A stretch of 64,000 nt of DNA from CBDDFV01 sp965227335. Lineage in GTDB: Bacteria > Planctomycetota > Phycisphaerae > Phycisphaerales > SM1A02. Both the position numbers and the translations under genes were made by a program. Under the pieces are notes generated by a model. That model saw nothing but the letters and a program-made list of their open reading frames with translations, ran no database searches and was not told the origin of the DNA. The stretch covers positions 62,001-126,000 of the forward strand of contig CBDDFV010000002.1 in NCBI GenBank assembly GCA_965227335.1, given 5' to 3'. This document shows positions 1 to 8,913 of the stretch, one piece after another (position 1 is the stretch's first letter; every line of letters begins with the position of its first letter).

Positions 1-87
1 CGGGTGGACATCGTGCAGGCGCCCTTCGGCCCGCAGCGGATCTTCCGGGTGACCGCGCCGCTGCCGATCGGGACATCGCGGCCGTGA
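1..87 (+). CDS. C-terminal end of a probable sensor histidine kinase (partial)
   Basis: Only the last 28 codons are in the window, in frame 1, ending at TGA 85-87. The tail (RIFRVTAPLP) resembles the final beta strand of a histidine kinase ATPase domain, which typically ends in a pattern like TFTVRLPLP. The stop overlaps the GTG start of the downstream NtrC-type regulator by four bases (GTGA), so the two are translationally coupled. That layout is usual for a kinase followed by its cognate response regulator. The kinase assignment rests on this context and a short tail, so it is an inference. Confidence 0.5.
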   Translation, partial: RVDIVQAPFGPQRIFRVTAPLPIGTSRP

Positions 88-1526
88 GTGACGAGAGGCC
101 TCGCATCCTGGTGGTCGACGACGATGCGATCGTGGCGGAGGCGCTGGCGGGGAGTCTCGCGGCGCACGGCTACGACGTGGATCGCGCGCCCGACGGCGAC
201 GCCGCGCTCGAGCTGATCGGCGACGCGGAGCGTCTCTCCCCCACTGGTCCGGCGCGTCCGTACGCGGTGGTGTTGACGGACATGTCGATGCCGGGGATGT
301 CGGGGCTCGACCTGATCAAGGCGATCAAGAAGCGCGGCGTCGAGGCCGTTCCGATCGCGATGACCGGCTACGGCGCGATCGAGACCGCGGTGCAGACGAT
401 TCGCGCCGGCGCCATCGACTATCTCGTGAAACCGATCGTCGATGAAGAGCTTCGCGTCGCGATCGAGCGTGCGGTGCAGCAGCACACGCTGCGGGCGGAG
501 AACGGCCGGCTGCGTCGGCAGCTTGAATCGAGGGACGGGCTCGACAACATCATCGGGCGCGATCCGCGGATGCAGCGGATCTTCGACGTGGTGGAGGCGG
601 TCGCGGCGGCGAAGACGACGGTGCTGATGTGCGGCGAGTCGGGGGTCGGCAAATCGATGGTGGCGCGGGCGATTCACCGTCGTTCGGACCGGGCGGACCA
701 GCCGTTCGTGGAGCTGGCGTGCGGTTCGATTCCGGAGACGCTGCTGGAGTCGGAGCTGTTCGGTCACGTGAAGGGCGCCTTCTCCGGCGCGCACGCGGAC
801 AAGGCGGGCAAGTTCCTGGCGGCGCACGGCGGGACGCTGTTTCTCGACGAGATCAACTCGGCGTCGCCGGGCATGCAGCTGAAGCTGCTGCGGGTGCTGC
901 AGGAGAAGCAGTTCGAGCCGGTCGGTTCGAACGAGACGATCTCGGTCGACGTGCGGGTGATCCTCGCGACGAATCAGCCGCTGGAGCAGTTGGTGGAGCG
1001 GGGCGAGTTTCGTCCGGACCTCTACCATCGGATCAACGTCGTGAACATCGAGCTGCCGCCGCTGCGCGAGCGGGGGCTGGATATTCCGGTGCTCGCGACA
1101 TCGTTTCTGGAAAAGCACGCCGCGGAGATGGGCAAGGCGATGGCCGGGTTCACGGACGCGGCGCTGGCGAAGCTGCAGGCGTATCCCTATCCGGGGAACG
1201 TACGGGAGTTGGAGAACATCGTGGAGCGGGCGGTGGTGTTGTCATCCTCGCCGACGATCGATGTCGAGGACCTGCCGGACCGCGTGATCGATCCGGATCG
1301 TCCGATGGTGTCGCCGCGCTTCCGGGCGGACGGAGGCGATGAGGTCCCGTTCGTCGCCATGTCGCTGCGAGAGGCGATGGAGGGTCCGGAGCGGGCGTTT
1401 ATTCTCGCCGCGCTTCGGGCCAACGACTGGAACCGGCAGCAGACGGCGGACGCGCTCGAGATCAACCGGACGACGCTGTACAAGAAGATCAAGCAGTACG
1501 GGCTGGAGCAGGAAGACGCGGCGTGA
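84..1526 (+). CDS. NtrC-family sigma-54-dependent response regulator
   Basis: This is a 480-residue activator of sigma-54 RNA polymerase with the classical three-domain order. The receiver domain spans about 5-125, with the acidic pair D12/D13, phospho-acceptor D66, T94 and K116. The AAA+ domain spans about 155-390, with Walker A GESGVGKS (184-191), Walker B LFLDE near 253-257 and R-finger-region motifs. A Fis-type HTH is at about 440-475 (QTADALEINRTTLYKKI). The loop that contacts sigma-54 reads GAFSGA (231-236) instead of GAFTGA, a conservative Thr to Ser change. It starts at GTG, overlapping the stop of the probable kinase, so the pair is likely a two-component system. No -24/-12 promoter was found next to it, so its targets are probably elsewhere. 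Confidence 0.93.
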   Translation: MSDERPRILVVDDDAIVAEALAGSLAAHGYDVDRAPDGDAALELIGDAERLSPTGPARPYAVVLTDMSMPGMSGLDLIKAIKKRGVEAVPIAMTGYGAIETAVQTIRAGAIDYLVKPIVDEELRVAIERAVQQHTLRAENGRLRRQLESRDGLDNIIGRDPRMQRIFDVVEAVAAAKTTVLMCGESGVGKSMVARAIHRRSDRADQPFVELACGSIPETLLESELFGHVKGAFSGAHADKAGKFLAAHGGTLFLDEINSASPGMQLKLLRVLQEKQFEPVGSNETISVDVRVILATNQPLEQLVERGEFRPDLYHRINVVNIELPPLRERGLDIPVLATSFLEKHAAEMGKAMAGFTDAALAKLQAYPYPGNVRELENIVERAVVLSSSPTIDVEDLPDRVIDPDRPMVSPRFRADGGDEVPFVAMSLREAMEGPERAFILAALRANDWNRQQTADALEINRTTLYKKIKQYGLEQEDAA

Positions 1527-1711
1527 GGCCGTTCGGGATCGAAGGGCGGCGTCGAACGGGATCGGGACCGACGATCAGGGCGGTTTCCCTGTATTCGACA
1601 TGGTCGCCAGGGGCTCTCCTCAATAGTGCGACGGGCGGAAGCGATCGAACGATCGTTCTCGTCGCCGCGATCTGATCCCGGCTCACCCGCCGGGAGAGAG
1701 GAGCCTTCGTG

Positions 1712-3472
1712 ATGAACCTTCGTTTCACCAGCGTGTCGGCCGGTCTGATGCTGCTCGGCGCCGCGCAAACCACGTCGGCCGACCTGATCACGGTCACCAC
1801 GGGATTCGACGTCGTCGATGTCGACTGGACGATCGCGACGATCGAGGATCTTCCGGGTCCGGACGGGGCGGTGTCGTTCTCGGAGGCGATGATCGCCGCG
1901 AACAACACGCCCGGTCACGACACGATCGGGTTCGCGATTCCCGAGGATGAATGGCAACTGCAGTTTCTGTATCCGGGGCGGGCGGTGCTCACGGTGGGGA
2001 CCGGCTTCTTCCTGAACGCGACGGATTCGGTGACCATTGACGGAACGACGCAGACGGCGTTCTCCGGCGACACGAACCCGGACGGCTGGGAGGTCGTGCT
2101 CTACTCCGACGACATCAACCTCTCCGCCGCGGGGTGCCAGCTGTTCGGTTTCGACAGCACTGCGGTCGGCGTGGGCGGTCCCGCCTGTCTGATCGAGGGC
2201 AACTCGGGCGCGATGAACGTGGATCTGTTCCAGGCGCACGGATCGATCGTGCGCGGCAACACGGGCGGCACGATCAAGATCGACCGCAGCCACGACGTGA
2301 TCGTCGTGGGCAACACGGTGCAGCGGGTGCGGGTATGGGGGTTCAACGCGTCGCAGCCGGCCCTGAACAACCGCATCGGCGGACCGAACCCCGAGGACCG
2401 GAACTTCATCGTCGGCTACGGGTACGTCAACAGCGAAGGTCTGCCGGCGGGGGCGGCGATCCAGTTGTTCCAGACGGACGGCACGATCATCGAGAACAAC
2501 TCGATCGGGACGACGCCGGACGGGATGTCGACCGGCAACCCGGCGTGCACGATGGGGATCAGCTTCGAAACGGAGAACCGAAACGTCGTGGTGAAAGACA
2601 ACCGGATCGCCGGGATTCTCGGCGTCGGACAGCCGCCGCACCACGCGGGTCAGTTGTTCGGCTGGGCGATCTACTTCTGGGGTTCGACGTCGAACATCCA
2701 GATCGAAGGCAACACGATTGGACTGGATGCGACGGGCGCGCCGTCGCTCGGCAGCGTGTGGGGCGTGAACGTCGACAACTTCGGCTTCTACACGGTGGAC
2801 GGCGTGAGCCTCATCGACAATGTGATTGCTGGGCACATCTTCAACGGCGTCCGCGTGGGTCCGACCGCGACGATGCGGATCTCAGGGACGACGATCTTTG
2901 ACAACGGCTGGCTCGGTCTCGACCTGATCCCGGACAACTTCGCGAGCGGCGTTTCGCTCAATGATCCGCTCGATGCGGACACGGGCGGCAACGGCGTGCA
3001 GAACTATCCGGTGCTGATGAGCGCCGGTGCGTCGGGTCCGTCGCTCGAGGTGACGGGGGCGCTGCACAGCAGTCCGTCGGATGACTTCACGCTGGAGTTC
3101 TTCGCCGCGCCCGCCTGCAACGCCTCCGGGTTCGGACCGGCCCGGATGTTCCTCGGATCGGGGGCGACGTCGACCGACGCGGCCGGCGACGCGACGTTCG
3201 CGGCGACAGTGGACAGCCCGCCGGCGGGCTGGGTGGTGACGGCGACGGCGACGCTCGAACCGATCGGGGCGACGTCGGAGTTGTCCGCCTGCATCGATGT
3301 GATTGCAGGCGGCGATCCCGCCGACCTCGACGGCGACGGCGCGGTCGACGCCGCGGACCTGGCGATCCTGCTCGCGGCGTGGGGCACGGCTGACCGCGAG
3401 GCGGATCTCAACACTGACGGCGTCGTGGATGCTGGCGACCTCGCGATCCTGCTTGCGGCCTGGACCGGCTGA
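1712..3472 (+). CDS. Secreted parallel beta-helix protein with C-terminal dockerin
   Basis: The product is about 586 residues. An N-terminal signal peptide (MNLRFTSVSAGLMLLGAAQT, then a TSADL cleavage region) is followed by many N-N-x-I and G-N-T-V/I turns, such as IIENNSIG and IEGNTIGLD, spaced as in right-handed parallel beta-helix (pectate-lyase-like) proteins. The C-terminus (about 535-586) is a two-loop dockerin: DLDGDGAVDAADLAILLAAW, then a second loop DLNTDGVVDAGDLAILLAAW. The start was set at ATG 1712 because GAGAGAGGAG (1693-1702) lies about 9 bases upstream; a GTG at 1709 is the alternative. It is probably an exported surface protein that binds or modifies polysaccharide. No catalytic residues could be identified with confidence. 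Confidence 0.85.
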   Translation: MNLRFTSVSAGLMLLGAAQTTSADLITVTTGFDVVDVDWTIATIEDLPGPDGAVSFSEAMIAANNTPGHDTIGFAIPEDEWQLQFLYPGRAVLTVGTGFFLNATDSVTIDGTTQTAFSGDTNPDGWEVVLYSDDINLSAAGCQLFGFDSTAVGVGGPACLIEGNSGAMNVDLFQAHGSIVRGNTGGTIKIDRSHDVIVVGNTVQRVRVWGFNASQPALNNRIGGPNPEDRNFIVGYGYVNSEGLPAGAAIQLFQTDGTIIENNSIGTTPDGMSTGNPACTMGISFETENRNVVVKDNRIAGILGVGQPPHHAGQLFGWAIYFWGSTSNIQIEGNTIGLDATGAPSLGSVWGVNVDNFGFYTVDGVSLIDNVIAGHIFNGVRVGPTATMRISGTTIFDNGWLGLDLIPDNFASGVSLNDPLDADTGGNGVQNYPVLMSAGASGPSLEVTGALHSSPSDDFTLEFFAAPACNASGFGPARMFLGSGATSTDAAGDATFAATVDSPPAGWVVTATATLEPIGATSELSACIDVIAGGDPADLDGDGAVDAADLAILLAAWGTADREADLNTDGVVDAGDLAILLAAWTG

Positions 3473-3489
3473 TTCGAATGACCGGCGAC

Positions 3490-3526
3490 GGCGGCGGATC
3501 CTGCGCTCGGCGCGGGGTCCGCCGCC
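3490..3526. terminator. GC hairpin between convergent genes
   Basis: The arms GGCGGCGGATCC (3490-3501) and GGGTCCGCCGCC (3515-3526) form a 12-bp stem with one G-T wobble. The hairpin sits between the stop of the beta-helix gene and the stop of the leftward ABC permease gene. There is no long U tract, only TTCCTTT on the plus side, so it may be a weak or bidirectional terminator. Confidence 0.5.
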
Positions 3527-3536
3527 GGCGTTCCTT

Positions 3537-4667
3537 TCACAGCAGCTTCGGATCCAGCGCATCCCGGAGCGCATCCCCGAACAGATTCAGGGCGAGACTC
3601 ACGCCGAAGACGGCCAGCGTCGCGGCGGCGAGCTGCCACCACACGATCGGCGTCCGCATCATCTCCTGCAGGCTCGCCTGGATCATCTGTCCCCAGCTCA
3701 CCGCGTTGCCCGCCCCGAGTCCGAGGTAGCTCAGGATCACCTCGAGGTGGATGAACAGCGGGAAGATCAGACTGAACTGAATGATCACGAGGTAGAACGC
3801 GTTCGGGAGCAGATGCCGGATCAGGATGCGTCGGCGCGACATGCCGAGCGAACGCGCGGCGGCCTCGTAGTCCATCGACTTCTGCTTGATGATCTCGCCG
3901 CGAATGAGGCGGCAGAGGCTCACCCACGACGTCAGTCCCATCGCGAGGATGAGCATGATCATCCCCGGCGCGTCCGACGAGGGATCGAGCAGGCCGAAGA
4001 ACGTCAGGTCGAGATCGCGCAGCGCATACGCCATCGCCAGCACCAGCAGGATGCGGGGGATGGAGGCGACGGTGGTGAAGAGCCAGGTGATGACGGCGTC
4101 GACGGGCCCGCCGAAGTAGCCGGCCAGCGCGCCGAGGGTCGTGCCGATGAAGAGCGCGAGCAGCGACGCGCCAAACGCGACCGACAGCGACACCCGGGCG
4201 CCGTAGAGCATGCGCCAGAGAACGGAACGGCCCTGGAGGTCGGTGCCGAAGAGGAAGTGCACGCTCAGGGCCGGCAGCGGTTCGCGTTCGCCACGCGCTT
4301 CCCAGCGGGCGACGGCGTCCGCGGGGTAGTCGCGCTGGGCGACGTCGGTGAGATCGGGTCGACCGAGCGTGGGCGGCACGAACTCGAGCGCCTTGCCGTC
4401 GGGACCGATGAGACGAAGGGTCGCCATTTCCTCGAACCGGTCGCCGATGAGGCGGGCCCCGGGGACGTCGACATACGACGCGGCGGTGATGAGGAAGTAG
4501 ATGCACAACACGATGAAGCAGACGACGGCGACCGGTCGCCGACGCAGATGACGCACCGCGATGACGATCGGTCCGCCCTCGGTCGACGCCGTGCGGGCGG
4601 CGAGCCGGCTCGACGCGAGCGCGTCGTCGGGGGCGGGCGAGGCGGGATGGTTGGGCGCAGTGCTCAT
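3537..4667 (-). CDS. Oligopeptide-type ABC transporter permease (OppC/DppC-like)
   Basis: This 376-residue inner-membrane permease has a TM helix at about 42-62, a periplasmic segment of roughly 85 residues, and the family motif GTDLQGRSVLWRMLYGARVS. Five more TM helices follow. The EAA loop that docks the ATPase reads YEAAARSLGMSRRRILIRHL. It starts at ATG 4667 inside the stop of the upstream permease (ATGA overlap). It forms an operon with the OppB-like permease and the family-5 binding protein, transcribed leftward. OppC is normally about 300 residues; the excess is the enlarged first periplasmic loop. No OppD/OppF ATPase gene lies nearby, so the ATPases must be encoded elsewhere. Confidence 0.92.
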   Translation of the reverse strand: MSTAPNHPASPAPDDALASSRLAARTASTEGGPIVIAVRHLRRRPVAVVCFIVLCIYFLITAASYVDVPGARLIGDRFEEMATLRLIGPDGKALEFVPPTLGRPDLTDVAQRDYPADAVARWEARGEREPLPALSVHFLFGTDLQGRSVLWRMLYGARVSLSVAFGASLLALFIGTTLGALAGYFGGPVDAVITWLFTTVASIPRILLVLAMAYALRDLDLTFFGLLDPSSDAPGMIMLILAMGLTSWVSLCRLIRGEIIKQKSMDYEAAARSLGMSRRRILIRHLLPNAFYLVIIQFSLIFPLFIHLEVILSYLGLGAGNAVSWGQMIQASLQEMMRTPIVWWQLAAATLAVFGVSLALNLFGDALRDALDPKLL

Positions 4668-5878
4668 CCGATGCGCACCCGGGGATCGATGAACGCGTAC
4701 GCCACGTCGGTCAGCAGCACGGCGAGGGAGTAGACGACGGCGAGCAGGTACGTGAGCGGCATGACGATCCAGAAGTCACGGGCCTGAATGCCGGAGAGCA
4801 TGAGATCGCCGAGGCCGGGAATCTCGAAGAGACGTTCGATGAGCAGGCTGCCGGTGATGAGGAACGGGATGACCACGGAGAGTCGCGTCACGATCGGGAT
4901 GCCGGCGTTGCGGAGCACGTGGACGAAGAGGACATCGACGCCGGGCACGCCCTTGGCGCGGGCCGTGCGCACGTAGTCGTGCTGCATTTCCTCGAGCAGG
5001 ACGGCGCGGTAGAAACGGACGGCCGATCCGAGACCCGCGACGACGCCGATGGCGACGGGGAACGCGAGGTATTTGATCCCGCCGACGCCGGGGGCCCAGC
5101 CGGAGACCGGGAAGAGCCGGGTCTCCGCCGCGATCCACTGCCCGAACACGATGTAGCTCAGGAACGGGATGCTCATCGCGAGGACGGCGACGATGGTGAT
5201 GACGGTGTCGACCGCGCGTCCGCGTCGACTCGCGGCGAAGAGCGACAGCGAGAGTTCGATCGCGAGACCGATGAGGAACATCGGGATGGTGACGCTGAGC
5301 GAAATCGGCGCCTTGCGGGCGATGAGCGACCAGATCGACTCCTCGTACTGCATCGACTCCGCGAAGCGGAATCGCGCCACGCGGAAGAACTGTCCGTCCC
5401 AGAGCGAGCGTTCCGCGACTTCGGCCCGGTCGCGCTCGGTGAGTTCGACGGCGGCGAAGTCGACGCGAAGGGCGTCGGCAAGGGCGAGCGCGGCGAGACG
5501 GCGGTTGATCTCATCGGCGCGGCCGTCGAGGGCGGCGTCGACGGGGAAGTCCGCCTTGAGCTGGTCGAGGGCGAGACGCGTATCGGGGTCGGCGTCGCGG
5601 GCGAGATCATCAGCGCGGGCGAAGACCTCGTCGACCTGGCGGCGGCGCTGGAGTTCGAGCAGATCGTCGCCGCGCAGCCACGAGGGGCTGATGAAGCCGG
5701 GGACGTCGAGTTCGTACTTCTGGCGGAGGGCGCGGAGTTGTTCGGCGGTGGGATTCTGTCCGGCGTAGCTGAGGACGGGGTCCTTCGCGACGCCGAAGAA
5801 GAGCGTCAATGTGATCGCCAGCACGCCCAGGAGGACGGGGATGATGTAGAGCAGGCGGCGGATGAGGAAGGCGAGCAT
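4664..5878 (-). CDS. Oligopeptide-type ABC transporter permease (OppB/DppB-like)
   Basis: The product is about 404 residues. It begins MLAFLIRRLLYIIPVLLGV, the canonical OppB first helix, followed by the usual segment around AEQLRALRQKYELDVP. An extra charged periplasmic stretch of roughly 110 residues then precedes the second TM helix. The EAA loop reads YVRTARAKGVPGVDVLFVHV. The C-terminus has the usual LLTDVAYAFIDPRVRIG. The start at ATG 5878 was chosen because it overlaps the stop of the binding-protein gene (TGATG); an upstream in-frame start would add an arginine-rich leader lying inside that gene. The family norm is about 306-340 residues, so the insertion is real and shared in style with the partner permease. 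Confidence 0.92.
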   Translation of the reverse strand: MLAFLIRRLLYIIPVLLGVLAITLTLFFGVAKDPVLSYAGQNPTAEQLRALRQKYELDVPGFISPSWLRGDDLLELQRRRQVDEVFARADDLARDADPDTRLALDQLKADFPVDAALDGRADEINRRLAALALADALRVDFAAVELTERDRAEVAERSLWDGQFFRVARFRFAESMQYEESIWSLIARKAPISLSVTIPMFLIGLAIELSLSLFAASRRGRAVDTVITIVAVLAMSIPFLSYIVFGQWIAAETRLFPVSGWAPGVGGIKYLAFPVAIGVVAGLGSAVRFYRAVLLEEMQHDYVRTARAKGVPGVDVLFVHVLRNAGIPIVTRLSVVIPFLITGSLLIERLFEIPGLGDLMLSGIQARDFWIVMPLTYLLAVVYSLAVLLTDVAYAFIDPRVRIG

Positions 5879-7887
5879 CAGCCGCCGCGCTCCCCGGGTA
5901 TCCCGCGGGCGGCGACGGGGGTGCGGTCGGTGTGGGGCGGCCATTCGCCGCGCTCGCGAAGCTCCTCGAGCGTGCCGTACACGTCGCCTCGCAGTCGGGC
6001 TTCGCGGAGGGCGCCGTCGAGTTCGTAGTACATCGGCTGGGCCTTGAGGTAGACGTGGAGGTCGATGTCGCCGAGCCAGTCGAAGTACATCTCACGTCGG
6101 ACGTCGTAGAAGAGGACGATGGAGGCGACGTCGTTCTCGATGATGCGGCACATCTGTCGGTAGAGGTCGCGTCGTTCGGGGGAGTCGGGCAGCACCGCGG
6201 CCCGCTCGTAGAGGGCGTCGAATTCGGGGTTGTTGTAGCCGGTGCCGTTGGCGCCGCCGTCGTAGTTGCGGCTGTAGTAGAGCTGGAGGAAGGACTCCTC
6301 GTCGGGGTAGTCGGCGATCCAGCCGCCGCTCCAGAACTGGAGGTTGTGCGCGCGTTTCTCGTCGAGCCACTTGGCGAAGTCGAGGGGTTCGACGACGACG
6401 TCGATGCCGGCGGCCTTCCAGCAGAGGGCGAGGAACTCGCCGGTGGCGACGGTCTTGGCGCGGTTGCCGCGCAGGGTGTAGGTGATGGTCGGCAGCGGTT
6501 CGCCGAATCGTTCCTCGTGAAGCCGTTTCGCGTCCGCGGCGAGGCGCCGGGCTTCCTCGGGGTCGTAGCGGAAGTACGGGGCTTCGTAGTCGGGATCCCA
6601 GGTGAACGAGCCGGGCGGAACGAGGCCGGCGGGGAGATAGGGTTCGTCGTTGTAGAACTTGCGGACGAGCTCCTCGCGGTCGATGGCGAGGCTCATGGCG
6701 CGTCGGAGCGGCAGGTTGTCGCGAAAGACGGGATCGCGGAGGTGGAAGTCGCAGGTTTCGAACTGGGGTCGAGGCATGCGGATGGAGCGCATGCCGCGCC
6801 GGGCGTAATCGGGGCTGACCTGTCCGCTTTCGACGGCCTGACCGAACTTGTCGACGGGGATGAACCAGATCTTGTCGTAGGCGCCGAGCGTGAAGTTGTA
6901 CCAGCGGGGCAGGGACTCGCGCGAGAAGAGGTGCATCTGGCGGGTGACGGCGCGGGGGAGGATCTCATCGGGAGCGAGATCGGGATGGGGACCGCCGAGG
7001 CCGCCCGGCGCGCCGTCGACGGTCGGGCGGCCGCGATACATCGGGTTGATCGTCATCTCGACGTGTCGCTCGCGCTGGTAGTCGGCGAGCTGGTACGGGC
7101 CGGTGCCGAGCATGCGCCAGCGCATGAGGCGGCGATTGTGGAGGACCTCGTCCGGGGCGATCGCGTTGTCCGCCCGAGCCGCTTCGGTCGGCCGGTCGAC
7201 CGCGTAATGACGGTAGTATTCGCGCGGCATCGGCGACGTGCTCGAATGGATGAGCATGTAGATCAGCTGCGGGAACGGCCGGGTGAGCCGGATCTCGAGC
7301 GTGAGATCGTCGATCGCCCGCACGCCTTCGATGGACAGCTCGTCGTAGTACCACGACTCGGGGTCGCGTCGTTCGGTCGCGCGGCGGTAGTCCTCCGCCC
7401 CCACCACCTTGCCCTGCAGCACCATCCCGTACAGGTTCGATGCGTTGTGGAAGTCCGCGATGCGTTCGAGGGCGAAGACGACGTCGTCGGCCTTCACGTG
7501 GCGGGGCGTGTCGCGCCAGGGTTCGACGGGCGTTCCGTCCGCCCAGGTCGCGGGATACCGCACGTCGGGACGGAGTCGGATGGTGACGGTGCGCCCGTCG
7601 TCGGAGACCTCGGGCAGCGCGGCGGCGAGCATCGGCACGATGCCGTAGTTCGGATCGAACCCGTCGTACTCGTAGAGCGTCTCGATGCACTGATCGAGCA
7701 TCTTGCCCGAGACGGCGTCGTACGCCTTGGCGGGGTCGAAGGTCTGGATCGTGTTCCAGTACGCCTCGTAGTACGTGTTCGGATCGCGAGGCACGGCGGG
7801 CGCGGTCGCCACGCCGACGAGAGCGGCGAGGACGATCAGTCCGACGAGGGCGAGGTAGCCGAGCAGAAGGAGTTTGACGCGGCGCAT
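5878..7887 (-). CDS. ABC transporter substrate-binding protein, family 5 (peptide/dipeptide type)
   Basis: This 669-residue protein is related to OppA/DppA. It has an N-terminal membrane segment (LLLLGYLALVGLIVLAALVG) without a lipobox cysteine, so it is probably anchored by an uncleaved signal helix rather than lipid. Family-5 features include SGKMLDQCIETLYEYDG near the N-terminus, the central RLRPDVRY...WADGTPV stretch, and LRRAMSLAIDREELVRKFYN near 400. A C-terminal GGWIADYPDEESFLQLYYS motif closes the binding lobe. It is the first gene of a leftward operon with two permeases. It probably captures oligopeptides in the periplasm; the specificity cannot be read from sequence. Confidence 0.9.
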   Translation of the reverse strand: MRRVKLLLLGYLALVGLIVLAALVGVATAPAVPRDPNTYYEAYWNTIQTFDPAKAYDAVSGKMLDQCIETLYEYDGFDPNYGIVPMLAAALPEVSDDGRTVTIRLRPDVRYPATWADGTPVEPWRDTPRHVKADDVVFALERIADFHNASNLYGMVLQGKVVGAEDYRRATERRDPESWYYDELSIEGVRAIDDLTLEIRLTRPFPQLIYMLIHSSTSPMPREYYRHYAVDRPTEAARADNAIAPDEVLHNRRLMRWRMLGTGPYQLADYQRERHVEMTINPMYRGRPTVDGAPGGLGGPHPDLAPDEILPRAVTRQMHLFSRESLPRWYNFTLGAYDKIWFIPVDKFGQAVESGQVSPDYARRGMRSIRMPRPQFETCDFHLRDPVFRDNLPLRRAMSLAIDREELVRKFYNDEPYLPAGLVPPGSFTWDPDYEAPYFRYDPEEARRLAADAKRLHEERFGEPLPTITYTLRGNRAKTVATGEFLALCWKAAGIDVVVEPLDFAKWLDEKRAHNLQFWSGGWIADYPDEESFLQLYYSRNYDGGANGTGYNNPEFDALYERAAVLPDSPERRDLYRQMCRIIENDVASIVLFYDVRREMYFDWLGDIDLHVYLKAQPMYYELDGALREARLRGDVYGTLEELRERGEWPPHTDRTPVAARGIPGERGG

Positions 7888-8268
7888 GGGTGGGGATGAT
7901 AGAGGGGACGGCCGTCGAACGCGGCGGGGGCGGCGAGACGGGACGGCGGGCGTCTCTCGCGCCGATCTTGCGCGACGACGTGGCGGAAACCCGACGGAAG
8001 GGGGTCAGAGGCCCGATAATCGCCGGACGGACGCCCCGATGTTAATAGAGACGCTCGTCTATTTGTCATGTTGAAGGCCCGATATGTCCGAAGACGATTG
8101 GACTGCCGTGGAGTTCGCGCCACGTTCGCCGCGACCTCACTGCCGGACCCGGGAACGTTTCCCAATCCAACGGGCCAGGCCGCCCACCGAAACCAGACCC
8201 AGCCAGATGATCTGGCGGCCGGCCTTCTCATGCGATGCGCCGCCGCGGATCGGTGGAGCGCGATACGT
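7888..8268. other. Divergent intergenic region upstream of the CsrA fusion
   Basis: These 381 bases separate the leftward ABC operon from the rightward CsrA-fusion gene, and I see no credible gene in them. A short AT-rich island at about 8036-8080 (ATGTTAATAGAGACGCTCGTC...) contains a small AGACG/CGTCT stem and is the likeliest promoter zone for the rightward gene, giving a leader of nearly 200 nt. An open frame runs upstream of 8269 from 8068, but its first 67 codons do not resemble CsrA and precede a good ribosome binding site. Confidence 0.4.
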
Positions 8269-8853
8269 ATGCTTGCCATTGAACGACTGCCCGGCGCGTC
8301 GGTGATGATCGGGGAGAACATCCGGATCCAGGTGCTTTCGGTGCGAAAGGGCGCGCGGGTGAAGCTCGGGATTGACGCCCCGCGTTCGATCGACATCAAT
8401 CGTGAGGAGCTGCTCGAGCAGTTGTCGCCGGCGACGGCGCCGCCCGCGCCGGCGTGCGAGACGCCGCGCCCGCGGGTGGTCGCGGCGGGCTGTGACACGA
8501 CGACCGTGGACCGCGCGTTGTGCAGCGCGGGGGCGGCGACGGTGTCGCATTGCGCGAACGGCGCGGATCTGCTCGCGGCGATCGAGACGGACGGCGCGCC
8601 GGATCTCATTCTGCTGGCGTTGCGGCTCGACGACATGTCGGGACTGACTGTCCTGCGGACGCTGCGTTCGACCCGGGCGGGACGGACGGCGCCGGTGGTG
8701 ATCATGATCAATGAAGAGACAAGCGACGGCGCGTTGATGCGCTGTCTGGATGCGGGCGCATGTGCGTTCGTGCGGGCCGACCGGGGGGACGATGCGTTAC
8801 GGGCGTCGCTGGCGAGGATTACGGAATTCTGGCTGCGACGAGACGCCGCCTGA
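8269..8853 (+). CDS. CsrA domain fused to a degenerate receiver domain
   Basis: The product is 194 residues. Residues 1-54 match CsrA, the mRNA-binding translational regulator: MLAIERLPGASVMIGENIRI, then VKLGIDAPR and INREELLEQL. The RNA-contacting R6 and C-terminal R45 are kept, while R7 of E. coli CsrA is L7 here. After an Ala/Pro linker, residues 69-194 have a receiver-like fold pattern (PDLILLALRLDDMSGLTVLRTLR). The phospho-acceptor Asp is Ala117, the N-terminal acidic pair is reduced to C75-D76, and the conserved LxKP is replaced by VRAD. The receiver is therefore probably not phosphorylated. GGAG at 8255-8258, 10 bases upstream, supports the ATG at 8269. The likely role is RNA binding with a protein-interaction or dimerisation module. 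Confidence 0.8.
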   Translation: MLAIERLPGASVMIGENIRIQVLSVRKGARVKLGIDAPRSIDINREELLEQLSPATAPPAPACETPRPRVVAAGCDTTTVDRALCSAGAATVSHCANGADLLAAIETDGAPDLILLALRLDDMSGLTVLRTLRSTRAGRTAPVVIMINEETSDGALMRCLDAGACAFVRADRGDDALRASLARITEFWLRRDAA

Positions 8854-8913
8854 GGGGGCGGTGCGGGGCGGTTCGGAGAGAGATGTACTCATGTCAGAGC
8901 ATGGAGGTTCGAC

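Noticed and set aside
5932..7899. Plus-strand open frame of 655 codons
   Set aside because: Antisense to the family-5 binding protein, which has clear family motifs and operon overlap.
8068..8268. N-terminal extension of the CsrA fusion
   Set aside because: These 67 codons precede a good ribosome binding site and a start that matches the CsrA N-terminus exactly, and they have no similarity to CsrA.
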